Part shown: positions 1 through 10,800 of the stretch, in pieces
Numbering within the stretch: the first letter of the stretch is position 1
How the letters are laid out: every line of letters starts with the position of its first letter
NCBI GenBank assembly: GCA_027627225.1
Contig: CM051038.1
Coordinates: 38,234,341 to 38,298,340, forward strand
Source: Congeria kusceri
Lineage: Eukaryota > Mollusca > Bivalvia > Myida > Dreissenidae
Direction of reading: 5' to 3'
DNA: 64,000 bases
Position numbers and translations under genes: made by a program
The notes under the pieces: generated by a model
Told to the model about the DNA's origin: nothing
What the model saw: only the letters and a program-made list of their open reading frames with translations
Database searches by the model: none

Positions 1-241
1 TTTGCATTTGTCCCCAAAACTACATTCCCTGTCCTGAATATAAGCAGGACATAGTTTTTCAGAAGCTTCAATTTTCTTGCCCTTGGGTCTATGCTTGTTT
101 CTTCCTTTCAGTTTGAGCCGCTTGTTGGGTGGTCCTGATGCATTCTCAGCCGATTCACTTTGTTCTGCCTCCAACTGTTCGCGTACTGCATCAGTAACGA
201 ATTCGGTGTCCAAGACTGGCTTATAATCTAGAAGCAAAAAC
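1..241 (-). CDS. DUS3L: DUS3L coding exon 2 (partial)
   Basis: Acceptor ..TTTACAG precedes base 241. One base completes a GA|G glutamate codon, then 80 open codons run to the window edge. The exon carries the basic stretch and the first half of the CCCH finger. No other frame is continuously open with a family match. Confidence 0.8.
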
Positions 242-1821
242 CTGTAAAGATAACCAACACTGTGGTTGTGAAAAAGCCACTTAGTCATAACTAGCTACTG
301 CTTGGGCTTTTTAATCTTCATGGTCAGAATATAGGTGTCATCCCCTATCAAAATTTCTTTAAAATAACACACTTTTCCCCCCAAAATCATCTTTTCCCCT
401 GTACCAAACTTGCTGCGATAAGTTTACCCAAAACCTAGGGCCTGGCCCCTTCCCCAGCCGCTGAAAAAAAGCACTGGAACTCAATAATGCCAGATTTAAC
501 AGGGATGCAAGTTCAAAAGCAATGGAACTCTATAATGCCAGATTTAACACGGATGCAAGTTCAAAAGCACTGGAACTCTATAATGCCAGATTTAACAGGG
601 ATGCAAATTCAAAAGCAATGGAACTCTATATTGCCAGATTTAACAGGGATGCAAGTTCAAAAGCAATGAAACTCTATAATGCCAGATTTAACAGGGATGC
701 AAGTTCAAAAGCTATGGAACTCTATAATGCCAGATTTAACAGGGATGCAAGTTTAAAAGCACTGGAACTCTATATTGCCAGATTTAACAGGGATGCAAGT
801 TCAAAAGCAATGGAACTCTATAATGCCAGATTTAACAGGAATGCAAGTTCAAAAGCAATGGAACTCTATATTGCCAGATTTCACAGGGATGCAAGTTCAA
901 AAGCACTGAAACTCTATATTGCCAGATTTAACAGGGATGTAAGTTCAAAAGCACTGGAACTCTATATTGCCAGATTTAACAGGGATGCAAGTTCAAAAGC
1001 ACTGGAACTCTATAATGCTAGATTTAACAGGGATGCAAGTTCAAAAGCAATGGAACTCTATAATGCCAGATTTAACAGGGATGCAAGTTCAAAAGCACTG
1101 GAACTCTATATTGCCAGATTTAACAGGGATGCAAGTTCAAAAGCAATGGAACTCTATATTGCCAGATTTCACAGGGATGCAAGTTCAAAAGCACTGGCAC
1201 TCTATATTGCCAGATTTAACAGGGATGTAAGTTCAAAAGCAATGGAACTCAATATTGCCAAATTTAACAGGGATGTAAGTTCAAAAGCACTTCAGAAGAG
1301 GTACATGTAGCTACCCTAACCCTCTCAAAATTCATCTCCAAATGAATCAAGTATATCTAAACACTATTTGTGGCATGTCGTGGGAATACCAGGCTTAATG
1401 CATGTGCGTCAAGTGTCGACCCAGATTAGCCTGTGTAGTCAGCACAGGCTAATCTGGGACGACACTTTCCGCCTACAGTAGTTTATGTTTAGAAGAGACT
1501 TCCTTAACACAGAGAATACCATAATAGCAGAAAGTATCGTCCTGGATTAGCCTGTGCGGACTGCACAGGCTGATCCGGGATGACACTACAAGATGCATTA
1601 AGCCCGTTTTTTCCACGACACGCCTCACTTGTATATAAAATTTGACATTTTAAAGGAGGAAATCAGCTGAAAAGACGAAGAGTCACACTCATAGAAATAA
1701 ACCATTAACAAATGAATGTACACCAATGGACATTTGCAAAGATCAAATTAGTAAAGATTATGGCTTACTCTTTCTTGATTTTTGCAACACCAGGTTCATC
1801 GCCACTGATTTCAGATGCCAT
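1..1821 (-). CDS. DUS3L: DUS3-like tRNA dihydrouridine synthase, N-terminal part (partial, runs off the left edge)
   Basis: Two coding exons are visible, 1769-1821 and 1-241, joined by a GT..AG intron (1768-242) in phase 2; the gene continues beyond base 1. Together they give 98 residues. Residues 10-17 (PGVAKIKK) resemble the GVAPIKR segment near the start of animal DUS3L. Residues 56-70 form a basic stretch (NKRLKLKGRNKHRPK) like the RGQNKxRP segment of the family. Residues 81-97 (KLCPAYIQDRECSFGDKC) open a CCCH zinc finger with the first two cysteines in family spacing. The family reduces uridine to dihydrouridine at position 47 of tRNA, using FMN; the catalytic barrel lies outside the window. 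The bases just before the ATG read like a splice acceptor (TTATCTTGCAG), so a non-coding 5' exon probably lies further right. The gene is divergent from BBS5. Family call is by motif recognition, not by search. Confidence 0.8.
474..1293. repeat. 48-bp minisatellite, about 17 units, in DUS3L intron 1
   Basis: Seventeen consecutive 48-bp units, each with GCCAGATTTAACAGGGATGC and GTTCAAAAGCA. Because 48 is divisible by 3, one plus-strand frame stays open from 522 to 1310 and would encode a 16-residue repeat (ELYxARFNRDASSKA). The variants between units (AAT/ATT, CAATGG/CACTGG, AAC/CAC, GCA/GTA) are mostly non-synonymous, so there is no sign of protein-level selection. Units 7-9 and 13-15 share the same variant order, suggesting a 288-bp (six-unit) higher-order duplication. 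Confidence 0.92.
1368..1629 (+). mobile_element. TGAGGCG inverted-repeat element, copy 1 (MITE-like)
   Basis: About 260 bp starting TGTGGCATGTCGTGGGAA and ending CCACGACACGCCTCA. It has the family architecture: terminal inverted repeats, two internal palindromes of the type AGCCTGTGC..GCACAGGCT, and a non-palindromic spacer (CGCCTACAG..AAGCGGAAA type). No coding capacity. Strand is given by the spacer orientation. Lies in DUS3L intron 1, next to the minisatellite. Confidence 0.85.
1769..1821 (-). CDS. DUS3L: DUS3L coding exon 1 with start codon
   Basis: ATG at 1821-1819 followed by 17 codons (MASEISGDEPGVAKIKK) and the first two bases of the next codon, then donor GTAAGC. The ATG has G at +4. 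Phase matches the acceptor at 241. The upstream AG suggests the 5' UTR is spliced. Confidence 0.72.
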
Positions 1822-3292
1822 GTTCCTGCAAGATAAACACAGGCCTTTTTCTGACCTTTTTGGGAAAAAGTACCTTGGTTAAATTGGGAAATTCACGACG
1901 CAAAATTTTCCAAATTGGGAACAATTCGTTTCGCTAATTCATAAGTATAATGAAGAAAATTTACAGTTTTAAATCAATAAATAAGAATTTAACAGCACTA
2001 ATAATTTTTATTTAACTCTTGTGATAAATACATATGAGTAAGCAAGCTATGCAACCAAGAGTTTGTAATCATATTCATGTCTCATTTCCTATAAGAATGT
2101 GTATATTTCTAAAAAAAGCATCACCAAATATGATCAACTTAACCAAAATAAAATTGTTGGATCTACTGTCTACATGATGTAGTTTAAATGATGTATTAAT
2201 TAACATCATGTATGCCTACACTACGTAGGTTGCGAAAATATGTGATAACTTGAAAAGAAATCTTCACCTCCTTATATTTAAATCCTTCCTTTAACTGACA
2301 CATCCACTTGTGTAAATAACAAAATATTTGCCCATAATTCATGTCAAATTTCATCATGATAGAGGACAAACAAATCGTTTTCTTTGTGTTACCCATTTTA
2401 TTACACAGCTATTAGAGTGTTCTCCCCTTGTAAACAAGGTCAACGATAAAATTAGAGGATATCCAAATGTTAAGCCAGTGTGAAAAAATCAGCTGTACAG
2501 TATTGAACAATCGTATTTTCATTTTCATTTTCGAAAAAAAAATACTGATTTTTTACAATTGGGAATTTTGGGGTCAGAATTGGGAAACATTATGCATATT
2601 TGGCATTGGGAACGGGTCCAACTATCAGACCCGTGAGAGCAGTAGAAAAAGGCCGGAAACATTAACTGATAACAAGAGCTGTCAGAGGACAGCGCGCTCG
2701 ACATTACAAAATATTTCAATTGGTACATATTTTGGAAAGTAGAAGGGGCATATAGACAATACTAGGTTAGTGTTGAATAAAGGTAAGTTTATTTAGCGAG
2801 GCTTAGAAAACCAGACTTATGGTTCATGTTTTCGTGCCGAGCAAATAAACTTATCTTTAAAAAATTTCAAACTCTGGATATGTTACATCATTTCTAATTT
2901 CCCAGTGACTTTGATATAATGAAGTTCAAATGTCTTTTAAGGTTTTATTTAATTAAGATATCGACCAAACTTGATGCCATGTCTTCAGCATGTCTTCTGT
3001 GTATGACAATCATTGTAAACTTTAAAAAAATAATAAATACTCAGTGAGTAAGTACATAATGCCTAGCCCGAGGACAATGTGATATAGTCGGCATCTGTAT
3101 TCTCGCTGTATCTCTATTTCCGCAGTAATTGTTTATCTTTTGATTGTCATGCTTAATTCTCAAATTCAAACCTATTTCTGGTTTTCTTAAAGAAAATAAT
3201 AAGTAACAAATGATTTTATTTAGAAAGCAATCAAGTAATATGACTTTAAATCATAAATCTTCGTAACTTTTGTATCATCTTGCTGCCATCAG
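1822..3292. other. 5' region of DUS3L, no gene seen
   Basis: AT-rich with no convincing exon. Contains fragments of a 'TTGGGAATTTTGG' repeat (1855-1925, 2510-2625) whose relatives recur near 6030-7050 and 56040-56340. A non-coding DUS3L 5' exon is expected here or further right, but I cannot place it. Confidence 0.5.
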
Positions 3293-3438
3293 TACTGGTG
3301 AGCGAGTATTTGGCGGACGAAATATGCATTTATTTTGGGACAGTTTTAATTCATGAACAAACTCAACGAAGAAAATTCGAGTGTAACATCCTGGGTTGAT
3401 CACCCGTTTGCGTATGTAAACAAAATAAGTTTCACTTG

Positions 3439-3450
3439 TGCGCATGCGCA
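3439..3450. promoter_or_regulatory. perfect NRF1-type palindrome
   Basis: TGCGCATGCGCA, an exact match to the NRF1 (alpha-Pal) palindrome that is frequent in animal housekeeping promoters. It sits between the divergent DUS3L and BBS5 start codons, in otherwise AT-rich DNA where the motif is unlikely by chance. Confidence 0.6.
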
Positions 3451-3859
3451 ACAATAGAGGCCCTGAAAGGGGTACATAAAACATGGTCTTTTTCACGTTG
3501 ACAGTATTATTTTCCGGACGTTTTTTTTTTAACAGTGAAATATACGGAGAAATGCTTTATAACTTTATTTAATCTATATTAGAGAACAAATAAATAATCA
3601 GATGCGTAATTTATATTAAAATTATACTACTTTATCAAATGATTTAGTAATTACTTAAGAATATAAGTAAGGCTTTGAAACAAATACGGAAGCATGACGT
3701 TTTAAAGAGTTTACTAGACGTTACGTATCTATGTAGCTACTACGCACATCCTTAACGTAGAAGCGGGTTAAATAATGTTCTGCCAGAGTTCCTCTGCTAT
3801 AATGAGCAGACAGCCAAAACTATCACAAACCCTGTCTGGGCCCTAAATTGGGATTTTAT

Positions 3860-3871
3860 TGCGCATGCGCA
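3860..3871. promoter_or_regulatory. second perfect NRF1-type palindrome
   Basis: The same 12-bp sequence TGCGCATGCGCA, 421 bp to the right of the first. Two exact copies in one intergenic region argue for function, or for mirror duplication of one promoter segment. Confidence 0.6.
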
Positions 3872-4811
3872 CATCATTTTACTTCCCCAGATGACAGTTG
3901 CATGCGTGTCAGACTATCAACGTAAACATTTGGGGTTTTACCAAAAATAATCTCACTATTTTCGAAGAAAAACGAAACGTACTTGAAAATATAAGCGTTT
4001 ATTTGTATTATGATGATAAAATACGAAAAGCGGTTACGAAACGCGAATATTTAAAAACGTCCGGATAATACTACTGTCCGACAAATACTCGCTAACCAGT
4101 ATACATTAGACGGTCAATGTATACACTTTCGTTTGCTTAGGTTAATATGTAGGAAAACTCAAAATTTTGTTGCGTAATATTTATAAAAGATTACAATCCA
4201 ACAATTTTTAGTTAATTTGTGTTTGTTTATAGACTAACAGCAAACCTATTTCAAAACAAAAGTTTTACCGCGAGATTACCGATGACAGAATTTTTAAAGA
4301 TGGCCGAATGGTGCATTGAAAAAGACAATAATTTAAGAACGAATAATGTGTTTTCTAACAAAAGTTTAGTTGTTACTTTCGCGAAAACGTTCCATTAATT
4401 GGATAATATTCAAAGAAAATGTTTGGTTAGTTGCTTTTGCTCAAATTATTTGTTTAAATTGTTAACTACCGCGAGAATACAGATGAACAGTACTAGGTCT
4501 GGCAATAAATGGTTTGGTGAAGGCAAACAGGGTACGACATTTTTTAAGAATTATGATACATGAAGTTAATGCTTAATTGCTGTATAAATGTCATACCTTC
4601 AGTTCCAGAAACTATTACTAAAACCACAAAATGCTAGTCGAAATGATGCAAATCTGTTACACGTTTTGCAATGATCGCGAAAACGGTTGACTGATGCGTC
4701 GATATATTTTAGAGTTGTAAAGTTCGCTAAAATATGTAGGCAGCCATTATCACTAATGTCAACAACCAACTGTCAAAATTCGTAAAAATTCGCGTTCTTT
4801 AATAGATAAGC

Positions 4812-4867
4812 ATGGCAGCAGAAGGCCTGTGGGAAGACAGGGATGTCAGATTTGATATCACTGGAAA
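4812..4867 (+). CDS. BBS5: BBS5 exon 1 (start codon)
   Basis: ATG then [18 protein letters not shown]; ends with AA of an asparagine codon before donor GTATGT. The [10 protein letters not shown] block is near-invariant in BBS5. Confidence 0.95.
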
Positions 4868-7800
4868 GTATGTCCCAACAAAATAACATAAAACTGCTAT
4901 TAAACACTAAAGCTACAAAAACAGTTAACTAAATTATAAAAAATGCTTTCACCCAATTTATTTTCAGTCAAAGATTATGATATGTGTTCTGTAAACTGGT
5001 ATGAAACATTCTAACTAACCTATTGACATAATTTGGAAATAATGGGTGCTAATTTGGAAATAATGGGTGCTTTATGTGATTACAATTTCAAAATGGCAAA
5101 TGGAAAGTCTTTTAATCTATTTATTGATGCATTGTACTAATTTGTATCCATCTTTCCTATACTATAGATTCAGCCATTCCTATAGATTCGGTCACCCCAG
5201 ATAATGGAAACTAACTATTATTACGTATAAATCTTGTGTTATTTATCTGTAAAATTTATATTTTAAAAAGATTCCCAAAAATTTCTACACATTTTGTGCA
5301 TAAGCCAAGAATTTTGTTAACATTCATTTTCAAACAGTATGCTAGTGTGTGTTAGTCTAACAAACAATGCTTCTAATGAATTATATCAAAATTGTAACAA
5401 AATTTTAGTGTTTTGTTATCAAAATGAAGACTAAATGTAATATAGGAAACATCTGACAAATTCATGGTTGCTAGGGTGCCTTCCTAGAATTGGTCAGTAA
5501 CTAAGTGAATGGCTGATCTCTAAATTATTTGGCCTTTATTTATCAGGAGAGACCTTAAATTTATATATAAATGTCTCACTGGTGTTGCAATTGTGCTCAT
5601 TTAGGGTATAAAAGCAGTTTAGCTCTTAAGTGGCCGAATATACAGGAAAAGAGGCTAGTTGTCCCTTATTCTTCAGATGCCATCAGAGGCCCAGATAAGG
5701 CGCGTACATGCGTAAATTACGCACAAATAATTGGAAGATATGCAGAGAAAATAAAAATTTGGGTGTACATTTATGCACAGTTTTTAGGATGTTCGCGTAC
5801 ATAGGTGACTGGAAGACAGAAACAGATAGAAAAACCTGCCTATCTGAATGTGCAGTTGATATATTCAGTAGTTAGCTGTAAAGTCTTAATATGTTCAGAT
5901 TTCTTTCTTGTCAGATTATTGTATGCAAATGACTGCATTAAAACGATTATTTTTAAATTGTATACTACTCTGGTCTTCTGCTCATATCAATATATATTGT
6001 TACTGTGAATTTTTTTGGCTATTTTTACTGCCGAATAAAGGCAGTTTTCCCTTTGCAATAAACTTCCATTTTTCCCCTAAAATGACCAGTTTTTTTTTCC
6101 CCAAAAATAAAAAAAAATGTCCTTTCAAGCAGGTTTGGTATTTCAATAAGAAATTGATGCCTTTTTTTGCTTTTTTATACACAATATCAGGTTGCAACCA
6201 AAAATCAGTGTTCGAGACATCGATAAAACAGTAATGGAACTACCGTGAATAACTCGCACCTTAGTTTATAAGCAAAAAACATAGCTTAAAAATGACTGAA
6301 ACGATGTAAAAAAAACTTTTACAATTTTCCCAATTTTGAAGTTTGTCACTCTAAAATTCCCCTAGTTCAAAGGCACAGGTAGTTGTAAAAATAAAAAAAT
6401 TAAAATCACTGGCTCTTTAAGTTTGTAAGAACACTAGCGCATGCACCAGCCTCAGATGACGTCATAACCCATACAAAGACAAGAAACATTATCGAAAGAT
6501 GCTTATTTCTTATTGGAGATCGTTATGGTTGAGCTGTTATGAGTGCTGTCAATTGTTTATAAAGTTATATTTTACAGATTTTGTATTTTGAAATTAAAGA
6601 TAGATATTTTGTTGTATTTAATATGTTTTAAAAATGAATACGGTCAAACCTATTTTAAGTACAATTTCATAGTGTCATTAAGAGGAACGGTATCTAAAGA
6701 ACAGAGCATATATACATTTTTTTTCTTTTATGTAAATATGGTACCGGAAAACAGAACCATTCCCAATCTGATTTACCTACCAATTTTCCCAATTTGAAGT
6801 GAAAATAAAATTCCCAAATCTCTGAACAAAATTAAAAAATCCACAAAAGATTGAGGGTGTTCCTGTAAAAAAATTAACTTTCATTCAACTAACCACTTCC
6901 AAACAATAAATAGAAGTAAACAAATCACTGAAAACCAGTTGTTTAAGACATCCTTTTTTCGCAGTTTTTTATGAAAGTGATAAAATTCCCAAATTCTGTT
7001 AAAATTGATGCAAATTTTTTCCAATTTGACGGGTACCAGTACCATTCCCAAAGTAGTGACGAAAAACTCTTATGTGTTTCCTTTTTGCCATCCATGATGG
7101 AAACTTGAATGTGGACATCTGTTGAAAGTGTTTTCCTTTTTGATTTTAGTCAGATGAAGATGAGGCCAGGAGAAAAATTGATCGACAAAATGGATGCAGT
7201 TGAAGATACTAAAGGAAATAATGGGGAAAGAGGTAAATTGTAGCAATTTTTTTTTACATTTTGGGAATGGGTTCGTTACCTCTCTGATTGAGATTGGGAA
7301 TTGCACATCATGGGAAAGATACTAATAAAAGAATGTGATTTAATTAAATAATTTCTTAAACTAGTGTTAAATTCTTTGAACTCAGTATTTTAATGGTGTA
7401 TATGCATAAATACAAGTTATTAGGGGATTTAAAACCTATATTCAAATTTCCTTTATGATGCGTGTCATGGGAAAACCGGACTTAATGCATGTGCGAAAAG
7501 TGTCGTCCCGTATTAGCCTGTGCAGTCCGCACAGGCTAATCCAGGACGGCACTTTCCTCCTACAGTGGATGTATGTTTAAAAGAGACTTCTTTGAAACAG
7601 ACAATACTATAAAAGTGGAAAGTGCCGTCATGGATTAGCCTGTTTTTTTAAAAGCATACTAATCGGGGACGACACTACGCACATGCATTAAGCCCAGTTT
7701 TCCCAAGACACACCTCATATAATTAAGGTATAGGTATAGAATGTATTTACATTCTTATTGGAAAAAAATAATTTTCGGATTCGAATGGGTTCTTTTACCA

Positions 7801-10800
7801 GACCCTGTTAAATAAGGAAAAAACTTCACACAGAGAGCCCTCTTTATTGCAACAAAATATATCACTTTACTGAATAAAATATGTGGCGCGTCGTGATAAA
7901 ACAGGACGCACTTTCCGCCTACAGTGGATGTATGTTTAAAAGAGACTTCCTTGAAACAGAAAATACCATAAAAGCGGAAATGCCGTCCTGGATTAGGCTA
8001 CTCCGGGACGACACTTTACGCACATGCACAAAGACCGGTTTTCTCACGACGCGCCACATATGCTTTCATGGAAATTACCAATTCGGGCAAGCATGCTCTA
8101 ATTCAAGCCTGCCTAATATAAAACTGAGAATCTGTGCAATCCCAGTTCAAAATTTCACAGAGCAAAGCTTGTGAGCTCAGGGCCTTTGTTTCACCTCCTG
8201 GGGATAGGGCCCTTTGCCCTCATTTTGGGGAAAAATAGCATAATTTTATGCATTTTGGGGAAATACTTTCATAGCTGGGGAATGAGAAATCTTGGGGTAA
8301 GATCAGTTTTACGGGAAAACTGCATGATTTCAAAGAATTTGTCTGAGGGGATGACGCCCTATAACAGCTCCTACTATACATGTAGAAGGAAACACGTCCT
8401 GGAGCTTGTGCTAATTTTGATCACTCAGAGTTGTCACTATTAACCTAGATAGAATTCATCGTTTAAAAAGGTGAGAAAATCTGTTGTGTTTCAGGAACTT
8501 GAAAATTCCAATGGGAAATTTCATTCTTGATCCATGGCCATATCTGTTGGTTAAAAACAACAATTGCTTGTTTCATTTGATAATGACAACCCTCTCACCG
8601 AATATGTTATGGAAAATTCATTAAAAAAAAGAAGTACCCCTATTGTGAAACACTCATACATGTCATTTTACAAATAAAATGATGAGATTCTGCTATAAAT
8701 ACAGGGTTAGAATTTGACTATAGAACACATTCTTAATATTTTGCCAGATACTTTTGTGTCAACTTGCAAAATGACATATTTAAGTGACAAAAAAGTTTAT
8801 TTCAGGTGGAAGGATTAACATATTACCCTTAAATATGACTATACCAGTGTTTAATTTTATTTTCCTAACTTTGCAAAAATCACAGTGTAGTTCCTTTATC
8901 CATAACACAACACATTCTAGATCTACAAATGACCACAGATATTTAGTGAATGTTTGCAATGACCACAGATATTTAGTGAATGTTTGCAATGACCACAGAT
9001 ATTTAGTGAATGTTTGCAATTTTGTTTTTTGTTTTTTCACTTGCAAAATATTGCAAGCTTTGGACAAAAATTACTCGCTTTTTCTATTGTGTACTTGTAT
9101 TCTGCGAGTATGTGAGTCCCAATTTGATCCCTGAAATACATTTCTCATATTTCAGGAATTATAAGTATAATTTTATGGTCATATATTTTTCTTTGCTCAC
9201 ACAGTCTTTGATGCGCATTACAGGTCGCTTGGTTGTGACGAATCTTCGTCTTATTTGGCACTCCATGTCCGTGCCTCGTGTAAACCTCTGTAAGTCTAAG
9301 ATAATTAATGATAATGAGGCGTGTCATGGGTAAATCAGGCTTAAATATCGCACGATTCCGCTTACTGTGGATTTATGATTAGAAGAGACTTCCTTGAAAC
9401 AGAAAATACCATAAAAGCGTAGTGTCGTCCCAGACTAGCCTGTGCACGTGCATTAAGGAAAGTTTTTTTCCCACGACACGTCTCATATGTTTTATTTATT
9501 TAAATCACATCTATGGTTTTAACATTGTGAATTTTGGTTATTTTTACATCAGCCTTTCTATTGCAGACTGCAGAGTACCCGTAATACAAATTGTAATACA
9601 TAAGGTTGACGCATTCATGACATTTAAAATTATAATTTTAGACATTTTGGTTATTTATACATTCAGCCATTCTATTGCTGACTGCAGAGTAATAATATTG
9701 TAATACATTAGGTTTATACATTCAGGACATTTATAATATACTTTTGAACAGTTATGTTTTCTACATAAGTAATACTGGTAATTTATCTGTATAATTATTT
9801 ATTATATTTGTGTTAAATTTGTAGGCAGTTTGCAATGTGTTTGCAAAAGGCTGAAGAATATAATTATAAATATTTGCTTACAATGCTATATTAATGGTGG
9901 TGTAATTATTTGTGATACATATGTTAATCAGTTCCATTGTTTCTCATGACTGGTTATTGTACATTTTAGCTATAGGATTCAACTGTGTGGTGAACACAAC
10001 TATCAAGGCGGCCCAGTCTGTAAGTACATTAACAGTATATTTAGTCATGTATTTTATTTAATTTAATTAGTCATTAAGTTTATAATTTCCCATTCATAAC
10101 TACTAACTGTTAAATATCAACAAAATATTGTGAATGCTAGATTAGTATTGAATAAAGATGTTTAAAGCGTTTATTACCAAAAAAAATTAGCAAAATAACA
10201 GTTAAAACAAAAAAGACAGAAGTATTTAAATTTTAGTGTTGTTTTTTTTTAAATAATTTTTTATGTGTGTAATGTGTGTACCAATAGTTCCAGTAGTTTC
10301 ACAAAAGTATCTTTATATTACCCAATCAAAGAAGAAATACATCCTATGCAACATTGGATTACTAATTAGTCATTTTTCATTCAGAAACTGCGCGGCACCA
10401 CAGAAGCTTTGTACGTGCTGACAAAGTGCAATAACACAAGGTTTGAGTTCATCTTCACCAACCTGGTAAGTGGCAACAGTGTACTGTAACTAAATTGAGG
10501 CGATTCATGGGAAAACGGTGCTTAATTGTGCGTAAAGTGTCGTCCCAAAGTAGCCTGTGCGTTGGACGACACTTTCCGCCTACAGTGGATTTGTGTTTAG
10601 AAGAGACTTCCTTGAAACAGAAAGTACCAAAAAAACGGACTGCACAGGCTGATCCAGGACAACACTTTAAGCACATGCATATAGCCCGGTTTTCCCACGA
10701 CACGCCCCAAATCTTCTACAGGCCTTGTTCACCAAGACAAAAGGTGGGCCTATTGGAGAAATAAAAAAAAGCATTCTCAATTTACATCATTTATTTTCCC

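Larger units (their letters stand above)
3293..4101. mobile_element. 809-bp inverted-repeat element between DUS3L and BBS5
   Basis: The left end (3293-3318, TACTGGTGAGCGAGTATTTG..) and the right end (4076-4101) are reverse complements over 26 bp with two mismatches. A second inverted pair (TATTATTTTCCGGACG near 3505 and CGTCCGGATAATA near 4057) lies inside but at different distances from the ends. There is no long ORF. It carries both NRF1-type palindromes. It could be a transposon, or a rearranged duplicate of promoter sequence. Confidence 0.6.

Noticed and set aside
522..1310. 262-codon plus-strand ORF
   Set aside because: It is the 48-bp minisatellite read through; unit variants are not synonymous-biased and it lies antisense inside a DUS3L intron.
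3275..3496. 73-codon minus-strand ORF
   Set aside because: Lies inside the inverted-repeat element, with no family resemblance or splice context.
8784..9134. 116-codon ORF in BBS5 intron 2
   Set aside because: Created by the 30-bp triple repeat; no acceptor/donor pair or BBS5 homology.
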